A stretch of 64,000 nt of DNA. It comes from Gryllotalpicola ginsengisoli DSM 22003. GTDB lineage: Bacteria; Actinomycetota; Actinomycetes; Actinomycetales; Microbacteriaceae. Both the position numbers and the translations under genes were made by a program. Below, piece by piece: positions 55,817-63,926 of the stretch (position 1 is the first letter of the stretch; each line of letters opens with the position of its first letter). The stretch lies in NCBI RefSeq assembly GCF_000419445.1, contig NZ_AULK01000002.1, positions 310,001 to 374,000 on the forward strand, given 5' to 3'. The notes beneath the pieces were generated by a model, which was not told where the DNA came from, did not search any database, and was given only the letters and a program-made list of their open reading frames with translations.

Positions 55817-56770
55817 CTACCTGGGCGGCAGCAGCTCGCTCCTGAAGATCAGCGCCGCGGCGCCGATCAGCGGGCCCTCGCCCGACAGCCCGGAGGGCAC
55901 CACCTTCACCTTGCGCACGAACTCGAAGTGGTGCGCGGCCACCTGCTCGCGGATGAAGTCGAACAGGTCCGGCGTGGCCTGCGAGAACCCGCCGCCGATG
56001 GCGACGACGTCGAGGTCGAGCAGCGCGGCGGCGCTCGCGATCGCCTTGCCGACGGCTCGGCCGGTGCGCTTCATCGCATCGACGGCGACCGGGTCGCCCT
56101 CGCGGTACGCGGCGGCGAGCTCCTCCCCGGTCGCGCCGGCGAACCCGTGCCGCCGCGCATAGGCGACGGTGTGCGGGCCGCTCGCGATCGCCTCGAGCAC
56201 CTCCCGGTTGCCGAAGGTGTCCTCGCCGACGATGCCGGCGACCTCGACGTGCCCGATGTGGCCGGCGTTGCCGGTGCGGCCCGTGATCACCCGGCCGTGC
56301 GCGATGATGCCACCGCCGACGCCGGTGGAGACCACCATGCCCATCACGTTGTCGACGCCCTGCGCGGCGCCCACCCAGTGCTCGGCCAGCACGATCGCGA
56401 CGCCGTCCATCTCGAGCGCGACCGGCACGTCGAAGCCGGCCCGCGCGACCGCGTCGCCGATCAGCTCCCGCATCGGGTAGCCCCGCCAGGACGGCACGTT
56501 GAGGGGGGAGATGGTGCCCGCCGTGCGGTCGACCGGCCCCGCGCATCCGATGCCCACGCCGGCCAGCTCGAGATCGCCCCGCGCGCGCAGCATGTCGAGC
56601 GCATGCCGCACGACCCCGCGCACCGACGCCTCGAGCGCGGCGACCTCGGCCTCGCGGCCGGTCGCCAGACGGCTGCGCGAGCCGGGGATCAGAACGCCCG
56701 CCCCGTTCACCAGGGCGGCTTCGACCTTGGTGCCGCCGAAGTCGACGGCGAGCACGACGGATTCAGGCAT
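55817..56770 (-). CDS. ROK-family sugar kinase-like protein
   Basis: 317 residues with the actin-like ATPase fold. Phosphate 1 motif AVDFGGTKVEAALV is at the N-terminus, a hinge GIGCAGPVDR follows, MDGVAIVLAEHW holds the sugar-site region, and MGMVVSTGVGGGIIAHGRV is phosphate 2. The conserved GHIGH is kept, but the cysteine-rich zinc motif usual for ROK glucokinases (CxCGxxGC) reads EDTFGNREVLEAI with no Cys. It may be a kinase with a different fold support or a sensor. TAGGCT is seven bases before the ATG. Confidence 0.85.
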   Translation of the reverse strand: MPESVVLAVDFGGTKVEAALVNGAGVLIPGSRSRLATGREAEVAALEASVRGVVRHALDMLRARGDLELAGVGIGCAGPVDRTAGTISPLNVPSWRGYPMRELIGDAVARAGFDVPVALEMDGVAIVLAEHWVGAAQGVDNVMGMVVSTGVGGGIIAHGRVITGRTGNAGHIGHVEVAGIVGEDTFGNREVLEAIASGPHTVAYARRHGFAGATGEELAAAYREGDPVAVDAMKRTGRAVGKAIASAAALLDLDVVAIGGGFSQATPDLFDFIREQVAAHHFEFVRKVKVVPSGLSGEGPLIGAAALIFRSELLPPR

Positions 56771-56817
56771 GCTTCCCAGCCTATTGGCGACCGATCGGAT
56801 GCCTGGCGCCGCGGCCC

Positions 56818-58128
56818 CTACACGCCGAGATGCACGGCGCGCCGGGCCACCCGGACCAGGCTGCCGCCCCGCCGCTTGACCAGCACGGCGCCCGCCACGA
56901 GGGAGACCAGCAGCGGCACCGCCCCGGAGACGACCATGCCGGTGTGGGCGCCGAAGCGGTCGACGATCTGACCCATGATCGGTCCGCCGATGGACTGGCC
57001 GCCGAGCTGGATGAGCACGAACACGCCCATCACCCGGCCGCGGATGGCGATGTTGCTCGACATCTGCACGAGCGAGTTCGACGCCGTGAAGTAGAGCAGC
57101 TGGGCCATTCCCGCGCCGATCAGGAGGATCGCGAACGGCACGATCTGCGGGGCGATGCCGGCGAGGCCCTGCACCAGGCCGAGGATCGCTCCGCCGACGA
57201 TCACGAGCCGCAGGCTGACGCCGCGCCGGCGGGTGGACAGCAGCGCGCCGCTGAGCGCGCCCACCGCGACCAGCGAGTTGAAGATGCCGTAGCCGCTCGG
57301 GCCGACGCGGAAGACGTGGTCGGCGTAGGCGGTGAGCAGGACCGGCATCGTGTAGATGAACAGCGACACGGCGCACAGCACGACGAGGGTGAAGCGGATC
57401 TCGTCCTTGCGGGCCGCGTACTCCAGGCCCTCGCGCAGCTGGCCCTTGCGGCGCGTCGCGGGCGGCGCGGCGATCAGCTGCGCCGGGTTCATGCGGCTGA
57501 GCGCATACACGGTGCCGAGGCAGGCGAGGGCGTTCAGCGCGAACGACCAGCCGCCGCCCACGGCGGAGAGCAGCACGCCGCCGACCGCCGGCCCGATCAG
57601 CGCCCCGAGCTGGAAGGTCGAGGAGTTGAGGCTGAGCGCATTGCGCAACAGGGCGGGCCCGACGACCTCGGAGACGAAGGACTGCCGGGCCGGGTTGTCG
57701 AGCACGGTGGCGAAGCCGCCGAGGGTGGCGATGATCCAGATCATCCAGACCTCGATGGATCCGGTCAGGATGAGCACCGACATGGTGGCCGCGAGCAGCG
57801 CGGTGACCGACTGAGTGACCTGCAGGATGACCCGCTTCGGGTAGCGGTCGGCGACGACGCCGCCGATGAGGCCGAAGAGCAGCATCGGCGCGAACTGCAG
57901 GGCGACCGTGACGCCGACGTCGGCGACGTTGCCCGAGAGCTGCAGCACGATCCAGTCCTGCGCGATGCGCTGCATGCCCTGCGCGGTGGTCGCCACGATC
58001 TGTCCGGTGGCGTAGAGGCGGTAGTTCGGCACGCGCAGAGAGGCGAACATGTCGCGCCACCGCGGGCGCTCGTCGAGGGTCAACAGGGGCTCGGTGGGGG
58101 GATTCGCGGCGCTCACAACGGATGCCAC
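56818..58128 (-). CDS. Major facilitator superfamily transporter
   Basis: 436 residues with about 12 membrane helices. LFGLIGGVVADRYPKRVIL is the MFS loop 2-3 signature, and DNPARQSFVSEVV with the GALIGPAVGGVL block marks the MFS_3/enterobactin-exporter-like group (EntS-type). It may export a drug or a siderophore. It lies next to a divergent LysR gene. The GTG at 58128 was chosen; a GTG at 58116 is possible and no ribosome site is evident. The frame stays open far upstream but is antisense to LysR there. Confidence 0.88.
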   Translation of the reverse strand: MASVVSAANPPTEPLLTLDERPRWRDMFASLRVPNYRLYATGQIVATTAQGMQRIAQDWIVLQLSGNVADVGVTVALQFAPMLLFGLIGGVVADRYPKRVILQVTQSVTALLAATMSVLILTGSIEVWMIWIIATLGGFATVLDNPARQSFVSEVVGPALLRNALSLNSSTFQLGALIGPAVGGVLLSAVGGGWSFALNALACLGTVYALSRMNPAQLIAAPPATRRKGQLREGLEYAARKDEIRFTLVVLCAVSLFIYTMPVLLTAYADHVFRVGPSGYGIFNSLVAVGALSGALLSTRRRGVSLRLVIVGGAILGLVQGLAGIAPQIVPFAILLIGAGMAQLLYFTASNSLVQMSSNIAIRGRVMGVFVLIQLGGQSIGGPIMGQIVDRFGAHTGMVVSGAVPLLVSLVAGAVLVKRRGGSLVRVARRAVHLGV

Positions 58129-58136
58129 GCTAGTCG

Positions 58137-58149
58137 TATCGTTTCGATA
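58137..58149. promoter_or_regulatory. LysR-type T-N11-A operator between MFS and LysR genes
   Basis: TATCG-TTT-CGATA is a perfect inverted repeat of the T-N11-A form recognised by LysR regulators, lying between the two divergent genes and six bases upstream of a TAGAAT -10 (58156-58161) for the LysR gene. Confidence 0.65.
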
Positions 58150-58225
58150 AGTCCTTAGAATGGCGTCAATAACTCCCATTACGAACGGCAATGCCCCGCG
58201 GGCGGGGCGGAGGACGAGGACGACG

Positions 58226-59074
58226 ATGTTCGACCCGGTGCTGCTGCAGACCTTCCTGGCGGTCGCCGAGACCGGCAGCTTCACCCGCGCCGGCGCGCAG
58301 CTGCGGCTCAGCCAGCCGACCGTGAGCCAGCATGTGCGCCGGCTCGAGAGCGCGTGCGGGCGCGTGCTCGTCGACCGCGACACCCGCCAGGTGCGGCTCA
58401 CCGACAACGGCGACGCGATGGCCGGCTTCGCCCGCAGCATCCTCGCCGCGCACGCGGCGGCGGACGCGTACTTCTCCGGCAAGGCCATGCGCGGACGGCT
58501 GCGCTTCGGCGCCGCCGATGACTTCACGATGACGCAACTGCCGCGCATCCTGAGGGAGTTCCGGCAGCGGCATCCGCAGATCAATCTCGAACTCACGGTG
58601 GGGCAGTCCGCTTCGCTGCACCGGCGGCTCGCGGCCGGCCAGCTCGACCTGATCTTCATCAAGCAGAACCCGGGCGCGGGCGAGGGCGTGCGGGTCAGCA
58701 CCGACCAGATGGTGTGGATGGCGCTCGACGGCATCCAGCTCGCGCCCGATGAGCCGGTGCCGCTCGTCTCGTACCAGGACCCGTCGATGAGCCGGCAGAT
58801 GGCGATCGGCGCCCTCGAGAAGGCCGGGCGCACCTGGCGCATCACCTGCAACACGCGCGAGGTGAACGGGGTGCTGTCGGCCGTGCGCGCGGGTCTCGGC
58901 GTCGCCGTCTTCCCCCGCACGCTCATCCCGGCCGACCTGGTCAAGGTCACGAACCGCCTGGGCCTGCCCGAGATCGGCGACATCGACTTCACCCTGATCG
59001 CCAACCCGCACGCCGCCGCGGAACCCGTCGACGCCCTGAGCAGCGCCATCATGGGCCGCACGCTCGTGCACTGA
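58226..59074 (+). CDS. LysR-family transcriptional regulator
   Basis: 282 residues from the ATG at 58226, with a GGAGGACGAGGA ribosome site; an upstream in-frame start would add 22 unconserved residues. The winged helix-turn-helix reads LLQTFLAVAETGSFTRAGAQLRLSQPTVSQHVRRLE, and the effector domain begins near 90 (GRLRFGAADDFTMTQLPRIL). It probably controls itself and the divergent MFS gene. Confidence 0.92.
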   Translation: MFDPVLLQTFLAVAETGSFTRAGAQLRLSQPTVSQHVRRLESACGRVLVDRDTRQVRLTDNGDAMAGFARSILAAHAAADAYFSGKAMRGRLRFGAADDFTMTQLPRILREFRQRHPQINLELTVGQSASLHRRLAAGQLDLIFIKQNPGAGEGVRVSTDQMVWMALDGIQLAPDEPVPLVSYQDPSMSRQMAIGALEKAGRTWRITCNTREVNGVLSAVRAGLGVAVFPRTLIPADLVKVTNRLGLPEIGDIDFTLIANPHAAAEPVDALSSAIMGRTLVH

Positions 59075-59087
59075 ACCGGCGACCGGG

Positions 59088-59093
59088 TACCGT
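59088..59093 (+). promoter_or_regulatory. -10 element of leaderless SGNH hydrolase transcript
   Basis: TACCGT seven bases before the ATG at 59101. Confidence 0.5.
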
Positions 59094-59100
59094 AGGTCGC

Positions 59101-59691
59101 ATGGGCGAGATGCGGGACGACGGTGCTCCCCGCGTGACGGCGTTCGTCGGCGACAGCCTGACCGCCGGCGGCGACTGGCAGGCGTGGCTGCCCGACGAGT
59201 CGGTGATCAACTTCGGTGTCGGAGGCAACACGACCGACGACCTGCTCGAGCGGCTCGACGACGTGATCGCCGCGCAGCCCCAGACGGTGGTGCTGCTGAT
59301 CGGCACCAACGACTTCGCCTGGCGGCAGCCGGTGGAGCACATCGTGCGCAACACCGAGACGATCCTGTTCAAGCTGCGCAAGGCGCTGCCGGATGCGCAG
59401 CTGCTGGTGATCGGCATCCTGCCCCGGCAGCCGGAGTACGCGCACGTCATCCGCGAGGTCAACACGCACGTGCGCCAGTACGCCTCCACGGTGCGCGCGC
59501 AGTACCTCGACGCGTGGCCGGTGCTCGCCTCCGACGATGGCGGGCTGAAGCACGAGTACACGGAAGACGAGCTGCATTTGACGCCCGCCGGGTACCAGGC
59601 GCTGCTGTCCGAATTGAAGCCGGCGCTCGAGACTCTCCGGGGCCAGCCGCCCTCCTCGCGGGCGATCATCCTGCCGCGCAGCACGCGCTGA
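59101..59691 (+). CDS. SGNH/GDSL-family hydrolase
   Basis: 196 residues, cytoplasmic. Block I FVGDSLTAGG has the nucleophile Ser, block II FGVGGNTTDDL the Gly, block III LIGTNDFAW the Asn, and block V DELHLTPAGY the Asp and His. These are the four catalytic blocks of esterases and acylhydrolases of this family. The substrate is unknown. Leaderless start; a GC-rich hairpin follows. Confidence 0.92.
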   Translation: MGEMRDDGAPRVTAFVGDSLTAGGDWQAWLPDESVINFGVGGNTTDDLLERLDDVIAAQPQTVVLLIGTNDFAWRQPVEHIVRNTETILFKLRKALPDAQLLVIGILPRQPEYAHVIREVNTHVRQYASTVRAQYLDAWPVLASDDGGLKHEYTEDELHLTPAGYQALLSELKPALETLRGQPPSSRAIILPRSTR

Positions 59692-59704
59692 CGAGGGCCG
59701 CGAC

Positions 59705-59729
59705 ACGCCCCACCCCCGCACGGGGGCGT
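59705..59729 (+). terminator. GC-rich hairpin after the SGNH hydrolase gene
   Basis: ACGCCCC (59705-59711) pairs with GGGGCGT (59723-59729) across 11 bases, with an alternative CCCCC/GGGGG pairing inside; no T tract. Confidence 0.5.
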
Positions 59730-59808
59730 TGGCGCTCGGGTGCTGCACGGCTTACTGTCTCCTCGGGGTTGAGGGGAGTCATTCACGGCACGACTGAGAG
59801 GCAACCCC

Positions 59809-60246
59809 GTGCTCAAAAACCTCGACCCTCTGCTCACCGGCACGCTCCTGACCGCACTCGACGAGATGGAGCCTGGTCAGTGGCTGACGCTGACCGCCGG
59901 CGAGATCGACGTCTCCGATGCGTCTCGACCGTGCCCGGTCATCGACCTCTCCGGAGTGTCGACCGAGGCCGCGGCATCCGCGATCCTCAGCGTTCTTCCG
60001 CTGGACCGCTCCGGCGCTCCGATCGTCTACCTCGACGACGTCGCCGACGGCGAGGAGCTGCCCGACGTCGTGTTCGCGATCTGCGGCATCGCCGCCGACG
60101 CGGAACTGCGCCGGGTCCCCATGTCCCGGCTCGAGGAGACCGACTTCCGGCTGCTGGCCGGGCAGTCGACCGTCTCGGTGCGCTCGCACTGCGCGGGGGC
60201 TCCGTCGGCGTTCCTGCTGCGCAAGGGCGCCTCGGCGATCGACTAG
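59809..60246 (+). CDS. Divergent RbsD/FucU-like protein lacking the catalytic histidine
   Basis: 145 residues. The opening MLKNLDPLLTGTLLTALDEM and the closing LLRKG match D-ribose pyranase/L-fucose mutarotase proteins (RbsD/FucU). The MGH that supplies the catalytic His20 reads MEPG, and the ADANFPA-like strand is replaced by GEIDVSDASRP. It therefore looks like a non-enzymatic paralogue. The GTG has an AGAGG site nine bases upstream. It is not next to ribose or fucose uptake genes. I am fairly sure of the fold, not of the role. Confidence 0.65.
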   Translation: MLKNLDPLLTGTLLTALDEMEPGQWLTLTAGEIDVSDASRPCPVIDLSGVSTEAAASAILSVLPLDRSGAPIVYLDDVADGEELPDVVFAICGIAADAELRRVPMSRLEETDFRLLAGQSTVSVRSHCAGAPSAFLLRKGASAID

Positions 60247-60270
60247 GCCTTCGCCAAGTAAAGTTGCCGG

Positions 60271-60606
60271 GTGCCCCGCCCCAGCAACGCCCCGCAGCCC
60301 GTCCGCATGGCCCTCGCGCCCGGCTTCCTCGGCGCGATCGTCGCCATGGCGGGCCTCGCGCTGATCGGCACGGACGGCTACGTGTGGATCGACTACAGCG
60401 TGGCGATCCTCGCCGCCATCACGGGATGGTTCGCCGTCCAGGGGCGGCAGTGGTGGTGGGCGGCCGTCATGGCGGCCGTCGTCGTGCTGTGGAACCCCGT
60501 GTTCCCGCTCGCCCTGCCGGGCGTCGTGCTGAGCGGTCTGTCGATCGCCGCGGCCGCGAGCTTCATCGCGTGCGGCGTGCTGGTGCGGGTGACGCCCGGT
60601 TCGTGA
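60271..60606 (+). CDS. Small membrane protein of unknown function
   Basis: 111 residues with four predicted membrane helices (about 13-30, 34-50, 55-75 and 80-103). Trp-rich central segment (FAVQGRQWWWAAVMAAVVVLW). GTG start six bases after TAAAGT (leaderless). Actinobacterial proteins of this size and hydropathy (DUF6804-like) exist, but I cannot assign a function. Confidence 0.75.
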   Translation: MPRPSNAPQPVRMALAPGFLGAIVAMAGLALIGTDGYVWIDYSVAILAAITGWFAVQGRQWWWAAVMAAVVVLWNPVFPLALPGVVLSGLSIAAAASFIACGVLVRVTPGS

Positions 60607-60640
60607 CCGGCGCGGCGGATGCCTGTGCCGCATCTTCCTG

Positions 60641-60786
60641 TAAACTGGCCCACAGCGACGGATTCCCGCTCCGTCGCGGCCCGTGCAGGTTCTCCAGCAC
60701 GCTCGTGCCGCGGCCTGGGTCCCGTCCCAGATCGGCCGAAAGCGTCCCTGCGGCGCGTGCGGCCACGAACACGTTCGTGGAGGACC
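60641..60786 (+). promoter_or_regulatory. Promoter and structured 5' leader of the SNF2-type helicase gene
   Basis: TAAACT (60641-60646) would start a leader of about 133 bases. It can form GCGACGGA/TCCGTCGC (60655-60662 with 60670-60677), CTGGG/CCCAG (60715-60719 with 60726-60730), GGCCG/CGGCC (60734-60738 with 60760-60764) and CCACGAAC/GTTCGTGG (60763-60770 with 60773-60780). The last hairpin buries half of the GGAGGA ribosome site. The frame beginning GTG at 60683 encodes a CGACGHEH...C pattern like a mini zinc finger, overlapping into the helicase gene. Confidence 0.55.
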
Positions 60787-62955
60787 ATGTCCCAGACCGG
60801 TGAACGCGTCGCGCAGCAGCGGCGCACCGGACGCCGTCATCAGAACAACGACGGCCTCATCCCCGTGCTCGCCCGGCGCGTGCGCGAAGTCGAGGCGAAG
60901 GCCCAGGGCGGCAAGAAGCTCGGGCCGACGAACCGCACCAAGTTCCAGGTCATCGCCCTGCTGATGCGCGAGGAGCGCGCGCGGGCGAAGTCCGATCCCG
61001 AGCTGAGCGACGCGCAGCGCGCCGAGCAGCTGAAGCGGCTCGACGGCATCGCGCAGATCCTCGCCAAGACGGCGGCGCGCGACACGAGCCTGATCCAGCT
61101 GCTCGAGTCCGACTCCGCCCCGTCGGCGGCGGCGCAGAAGCTGCGCCGCGACTGGCTGCTGGAGTCGGGCACGGAGCTCAGCCCCGACGACCTGATCATC
61201 ACCGTCGAGGAGCCGAAGGTGCTCGACGTGAAGCCCGTGCTCACCGCCGAGCTCGCCGAGAAGCAGGTCATCCCGCAGTCGGTGAAGGCCAAGCAGCTGT
61301 CCAACCCGTTCCTGGCCCCCGACTTCTCCCGCTACGCCGCGCAGGCCGCCCCCACACCGCGCCGCCGCCTCGATTCGTGGGAGCTCCTCGGTCCGCTCTT
61401 CAAGTCCTTCGAGCAGGGCTCCGGCGGCCGCATCGCGAGCATGGAGCTGCCGCCGGCGCCGCGCATCGACCGCTACGCCCCGCCCGGAATGGAGCTGATG
61501 AAGCACCAGGCCGAGTTCGTCGAGGCGGCGCGCCTCGGCCACCGCACCTTCCTGCTCGCCGACGAGCCGGGCCTCGGCAAGACGGCGCAGTCACTGCTCG
61601 CCGCATCCGTCGCCGGTGCGTACCCGCTGCTCGCGGTCGTGCCCAACGTCGTCAAGGTGAACTGGGCGCGCGAGGTGGAGCGGTGGACGCCGCACCGCCG
61701 GGCGACGGTCATCCACGGCGACGGCGAGGGCCTCGACGCGTTCGCCGACGTCGTCATCGTGAACTACGAGGTGCTCGACCGGCACCTCGCCTGGATCTCC
61801 GAACTCGGGTTCCGGGGCATGGTCGTCGACGAGGCGCACTTCATCAAGAACCTGCACTCGCAGCGCTCCCGCTACGTGCTGGGCATCGCCGACACGATCC
61901 GCAAGACGGCCCCCGGCGGCGAGCCGCTGCTGATCGCCCTGACCGGAACGCCGCTGATCAACGACATCGACGACTTCCGCGCGATCTGGCAGTTCCTCGG
62001 CTGGATCGACGGGGACAAGCCGAACCGCGAGCTGATGGACCGGCTCGAGGAGACCGGCCTGACCCCGGCCGACCACGAGTTCTACCCGGAGGCCCGCGAG
62101 GCGGTCATCGACATGGGCATCGTGCGCCGCCGCAAGATCGACGTCGCCGCCGACCTGCCCTCGCGCCGCGTGGTCGACCTGCCCGTCGAACTGGACGACG
62201 AGCTGGGCCGCTCCATCCGCGCCGCCGAGCGCGAGCTCGCCGCCCGCCTCGTCTCGCGCTACGAGCGCGCACTCGCCGCCGGCGTCGGCCGCGACTTCGA
62301 GGGCGACTCGGAGGCCCGCACCGAGCACCTGATCCGCATGGTCGCCCACGCGGAGCTCGAGGAGTCGAAGAACGCCAAGACCGGCGACAACGTCTTCACC
62401 ATGGTGCGCCGCATCGGCCAGGCCAAGGCGGGCCTCGCGGCCGACTACGCCGCGCAGCTGGCCCGCTCGGCCGGCAAGGTGGTCTTCTTCGCCAAGCACA
62501 TCGACGTCATGGACCAGGCGGAGGAGGCGTTCGCCGCCCGCGAGCTGCGCACCGCGTCGATCCGCGGCGACCAGACCTCGCTCGAGCGCCAGCGCCAGAT
62601 CGACGCGTTCCAGAACGACCCCGACGTCGCCGTCGCGGTGTGCTCGCTCACGGCCGCGGGCGTCGGCCTGAACCTGCAGGTCGCCTCCAACGTGGTGCTC
62701 GCCGAGCTGTCCTGGACGGCTGCCGAGCAGACCCAGGCGATCGACCGCGTGCACCGCATCGGTCAGGAGGAGCCGGTGACCGCGTGGCGCATCATCGCCG
62801 CGCAGACGATCGACGCGAAGATCGCCGAGCTCATCGACGCGAAGCAGTCGCTCGCGGCGCGGGCGCTCGACGGCTCCGACGTGGACCCGACGTCCGAGGC
62901 ATCCGTGCAGCTCGACGCGCTGGTCGCGCTGCTGCGCGACGCGCTGGGCCGCTAG
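60787..62955 (+). CDS. SNF2-family DEAD/DEAH-box helicase
   Basis: 722 residues. A charged N-terminal region of about 230 residues is followed by the SNF2 ATPase core: motif I DEPGLGKT (259-266), motif II DEAH (348-351), motif III LTGTPLIN, and, in the second lobe, motif VI QAIDRVHRIGQ. Walker A lacks the typical DEMGLGKT Met, having Pro. Such proteins remodel protein-DNA complexes in repair or defence; no methylase, nuclease or other defence partner lies beside it. The ATG has a GGAGGA site. The stop overlaps a converging acidic small gene by four bases. Confidence 0.9.
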   Translation: MSQTGERVAQQRRTGRRHQNNDGLIPVLARRVREVEAKAQGGKKLGPTNRTKFQVIALLMREERARAKSDPELSDAQRAEQLKRLDGIAQILAKTAARDTSLIQLLESDSAPSAAAQKLRRDWLLESGTELSPDDLIITVEEPKVLDVKPVLTAELAEKQVIPQSVKAKQLSNPFLAPDFSRYAAQAAPTPRRRLDSWELLGPLFKSFEQGSGGRIASMELPPAPRIDRYAPPGMELMKHQAEFVEAARLGHRTFLLADEPGLGKTAQSLLAASVAGAYPLLAVVPNVVKVNWAREVERWTPHRRATVIHGDGEGLDAFADVVIVNYEVLDRHLAWISELGFRGMVVDEAHFIKNLHSQRSRYVLGIADTIRKTAPGGEPLLIALTGTPLINDIDDFRAIWQFLGWIDGDKPNRELMDRLEETGLTPADHEFYPEAREAVIDMGIVRRRKIDVAADLPSRRVVDLPVELDDELGRSIRAAERELAARLVSRYERALAAGVGRDFEGDSEARTEHLIRMVAHAELEESKNAKTGDNVFTMVRRIGQAKAGLAADYAAQLARSAGKVVFFAKHIDVMDQAEEAFAARELRTASIRGDQTSLERQRQIDAFQNDPDVAVAVCSLTAAGVGLNLQVASNVVLAELSWTAAEQTQAIDRVHRIGQEEPVTAWRIIAAQTIDAKIAELIDAKQSLAARALDGSDVDPTSEASVQLDALVALLRDALGR

Positions 62956-63182
62956 TCGTCGTCGAGGTCGTCGAACTCGTCGTCGTCCTCGTACTCGTCG
63001 TCGAAGGGCACCGGGCGCTCGTCGTCGGGCAGCGCCTCGTCGTCTTCGTCGTAGTCCTCGACGTCGACGTCATCCGGGTCGTACAGCTCGTCGTCGGGCT
63101 CGTAGTCCTCGACGTCTTCGGGCGCCTCGTCCTCAAGGTCGAGGTCGTCGTCGTCGAAATCATCCACGCGACTGTCGCTCAT
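62952..63182 (-). CDS. Very acidic small protein
   Basis: 76 residues, more than half Asp or Glu, with few hydrophobic residues, so it is probably unfolded or a DNA mimic. The ATG at 63182 is six bases after TACTCT (leaderless). It converges on the helicase gene and overlaps its stop by four bases. The codons are mostly GAC/GAG, and the repetitive GTCGTC/GACGAC pattern can also arise from low-complexity drift. The promoter and full-length frame support a real gene; the role is unknown. Binding to nucleic-acid-binding surfaces of the helicase is a guess from position. Confidence 0.6.
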   Translation of the reverse strand: MSDSRVDDFDDDDLDLEDEAPEDVEDYEPDDELYDPDDVDVEDYDEDDEALPDDERPVPFDDEYEDDDEFDDLDDD

Positions 63183-63262
63183 GCGGTCAGAGTAGCCCGA
63201 GCCGACAGGGGGAGTCGAGTGCCGATTCGGGATGAATCCGGCCCGTGCCGCAGACTGTTCAC

Positions 63263-63886
63263 ATGAGCAGCACGGGCGTCGAGATCGAGCGCAAATACGA
63301 CGTCGACGAGGGCGCACGGATGCCCGATCTCACGGGCCTGCCGCGGGTCGTCGCCGCCGACGAACCGAACGGATTCGACCTCGACGCGACCTACTTCGAC
63401 ACGCCGGAGCTCACCCTCGCCGACCGGCACGTCGCCGTGCGCCGTCGGGTCGGCGGCCATGACGCCGGCTGGCACATCAAGTGGCCGCCGCAGGCCGAGG
63501 GGCGCACCGAGCAGCAGTTCCCGCTGGGGGGCGAGGAAGTCCCGGCCGAGGTGCGTGCCGCGCTCGCCGAGCTGGTCGGCGACGCCGAGCTGGTGCCGAT
63601 CGCGCGCATCCGCAACCACCGCGTGGCGACGGTGCTGCGCGATGCCGCGGGCGGCGCGCTCGTCGAGCTGGCGGATGACCACGTCGCCGCGACCGATCTG
63701 CTGCACGGCGTCGAGCGGCGGTGGCAGGAGTGGGAGGCCGAGCTGCTCGACGCCGGCAGCGCCGGAACCGCCGCCGACCGGGCGGCGCTGCTCGACGCGA
63801 TCGAGGAGCGCCTGGTGGCGGCCGGGGCGCGGCCGGCGTCGTCCGGGTCGAAGCTCGCCCGCGCCCTCGGGGTATCCGGCCGGTGA
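63263..63886 (+). CDS. CYTH-domain protein
   Basis: 207 residues. The signature EIERKY is at residues 8-13, with AVRRRVGGHDAGWHIKWP and other strands of the triphosphate tunnel fold following. The family includes inorganic triphosphatases and class IV adenylate cyclases; this short actinobacterial form is more likely a triphosphatase. ATG six bases after CAGACT (leaderless); a GTG six codons upstream is in frame. pfkA follows 40 bases on. Confidence 0.88.
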   Translation: MSSTGVEIERKYDVDEGARMPDLTGLPRVVAADEPNGFDLDATYFDTPELTLADRHVAVRRRVGGHDAGWHIKWPPQAEGRTEQQFPLGGEEVPAEVRAALAELVGDAELVPIARIRNHRVATVLRDAAGGALVELADDHVAATDLLHGVERRWQEWEAELLDAGSAGTAADRAALLDAIEERLVAAGARPASSGSKLARALGVSGR

Positions 63887-63926
63887 CGGCACGGAATAGA
63901 GTCACTGAGCGAAGGAGCGCAGCGCG

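Noticed and set aside
60683-60786. Treating the zinc-finger-like frame in the helicase leader as a confirmed gene
   Set aside because: There is no ribosome site or separate promoter for it, and the Cys/His pattern could be chance; it is reported only as part of a finding.
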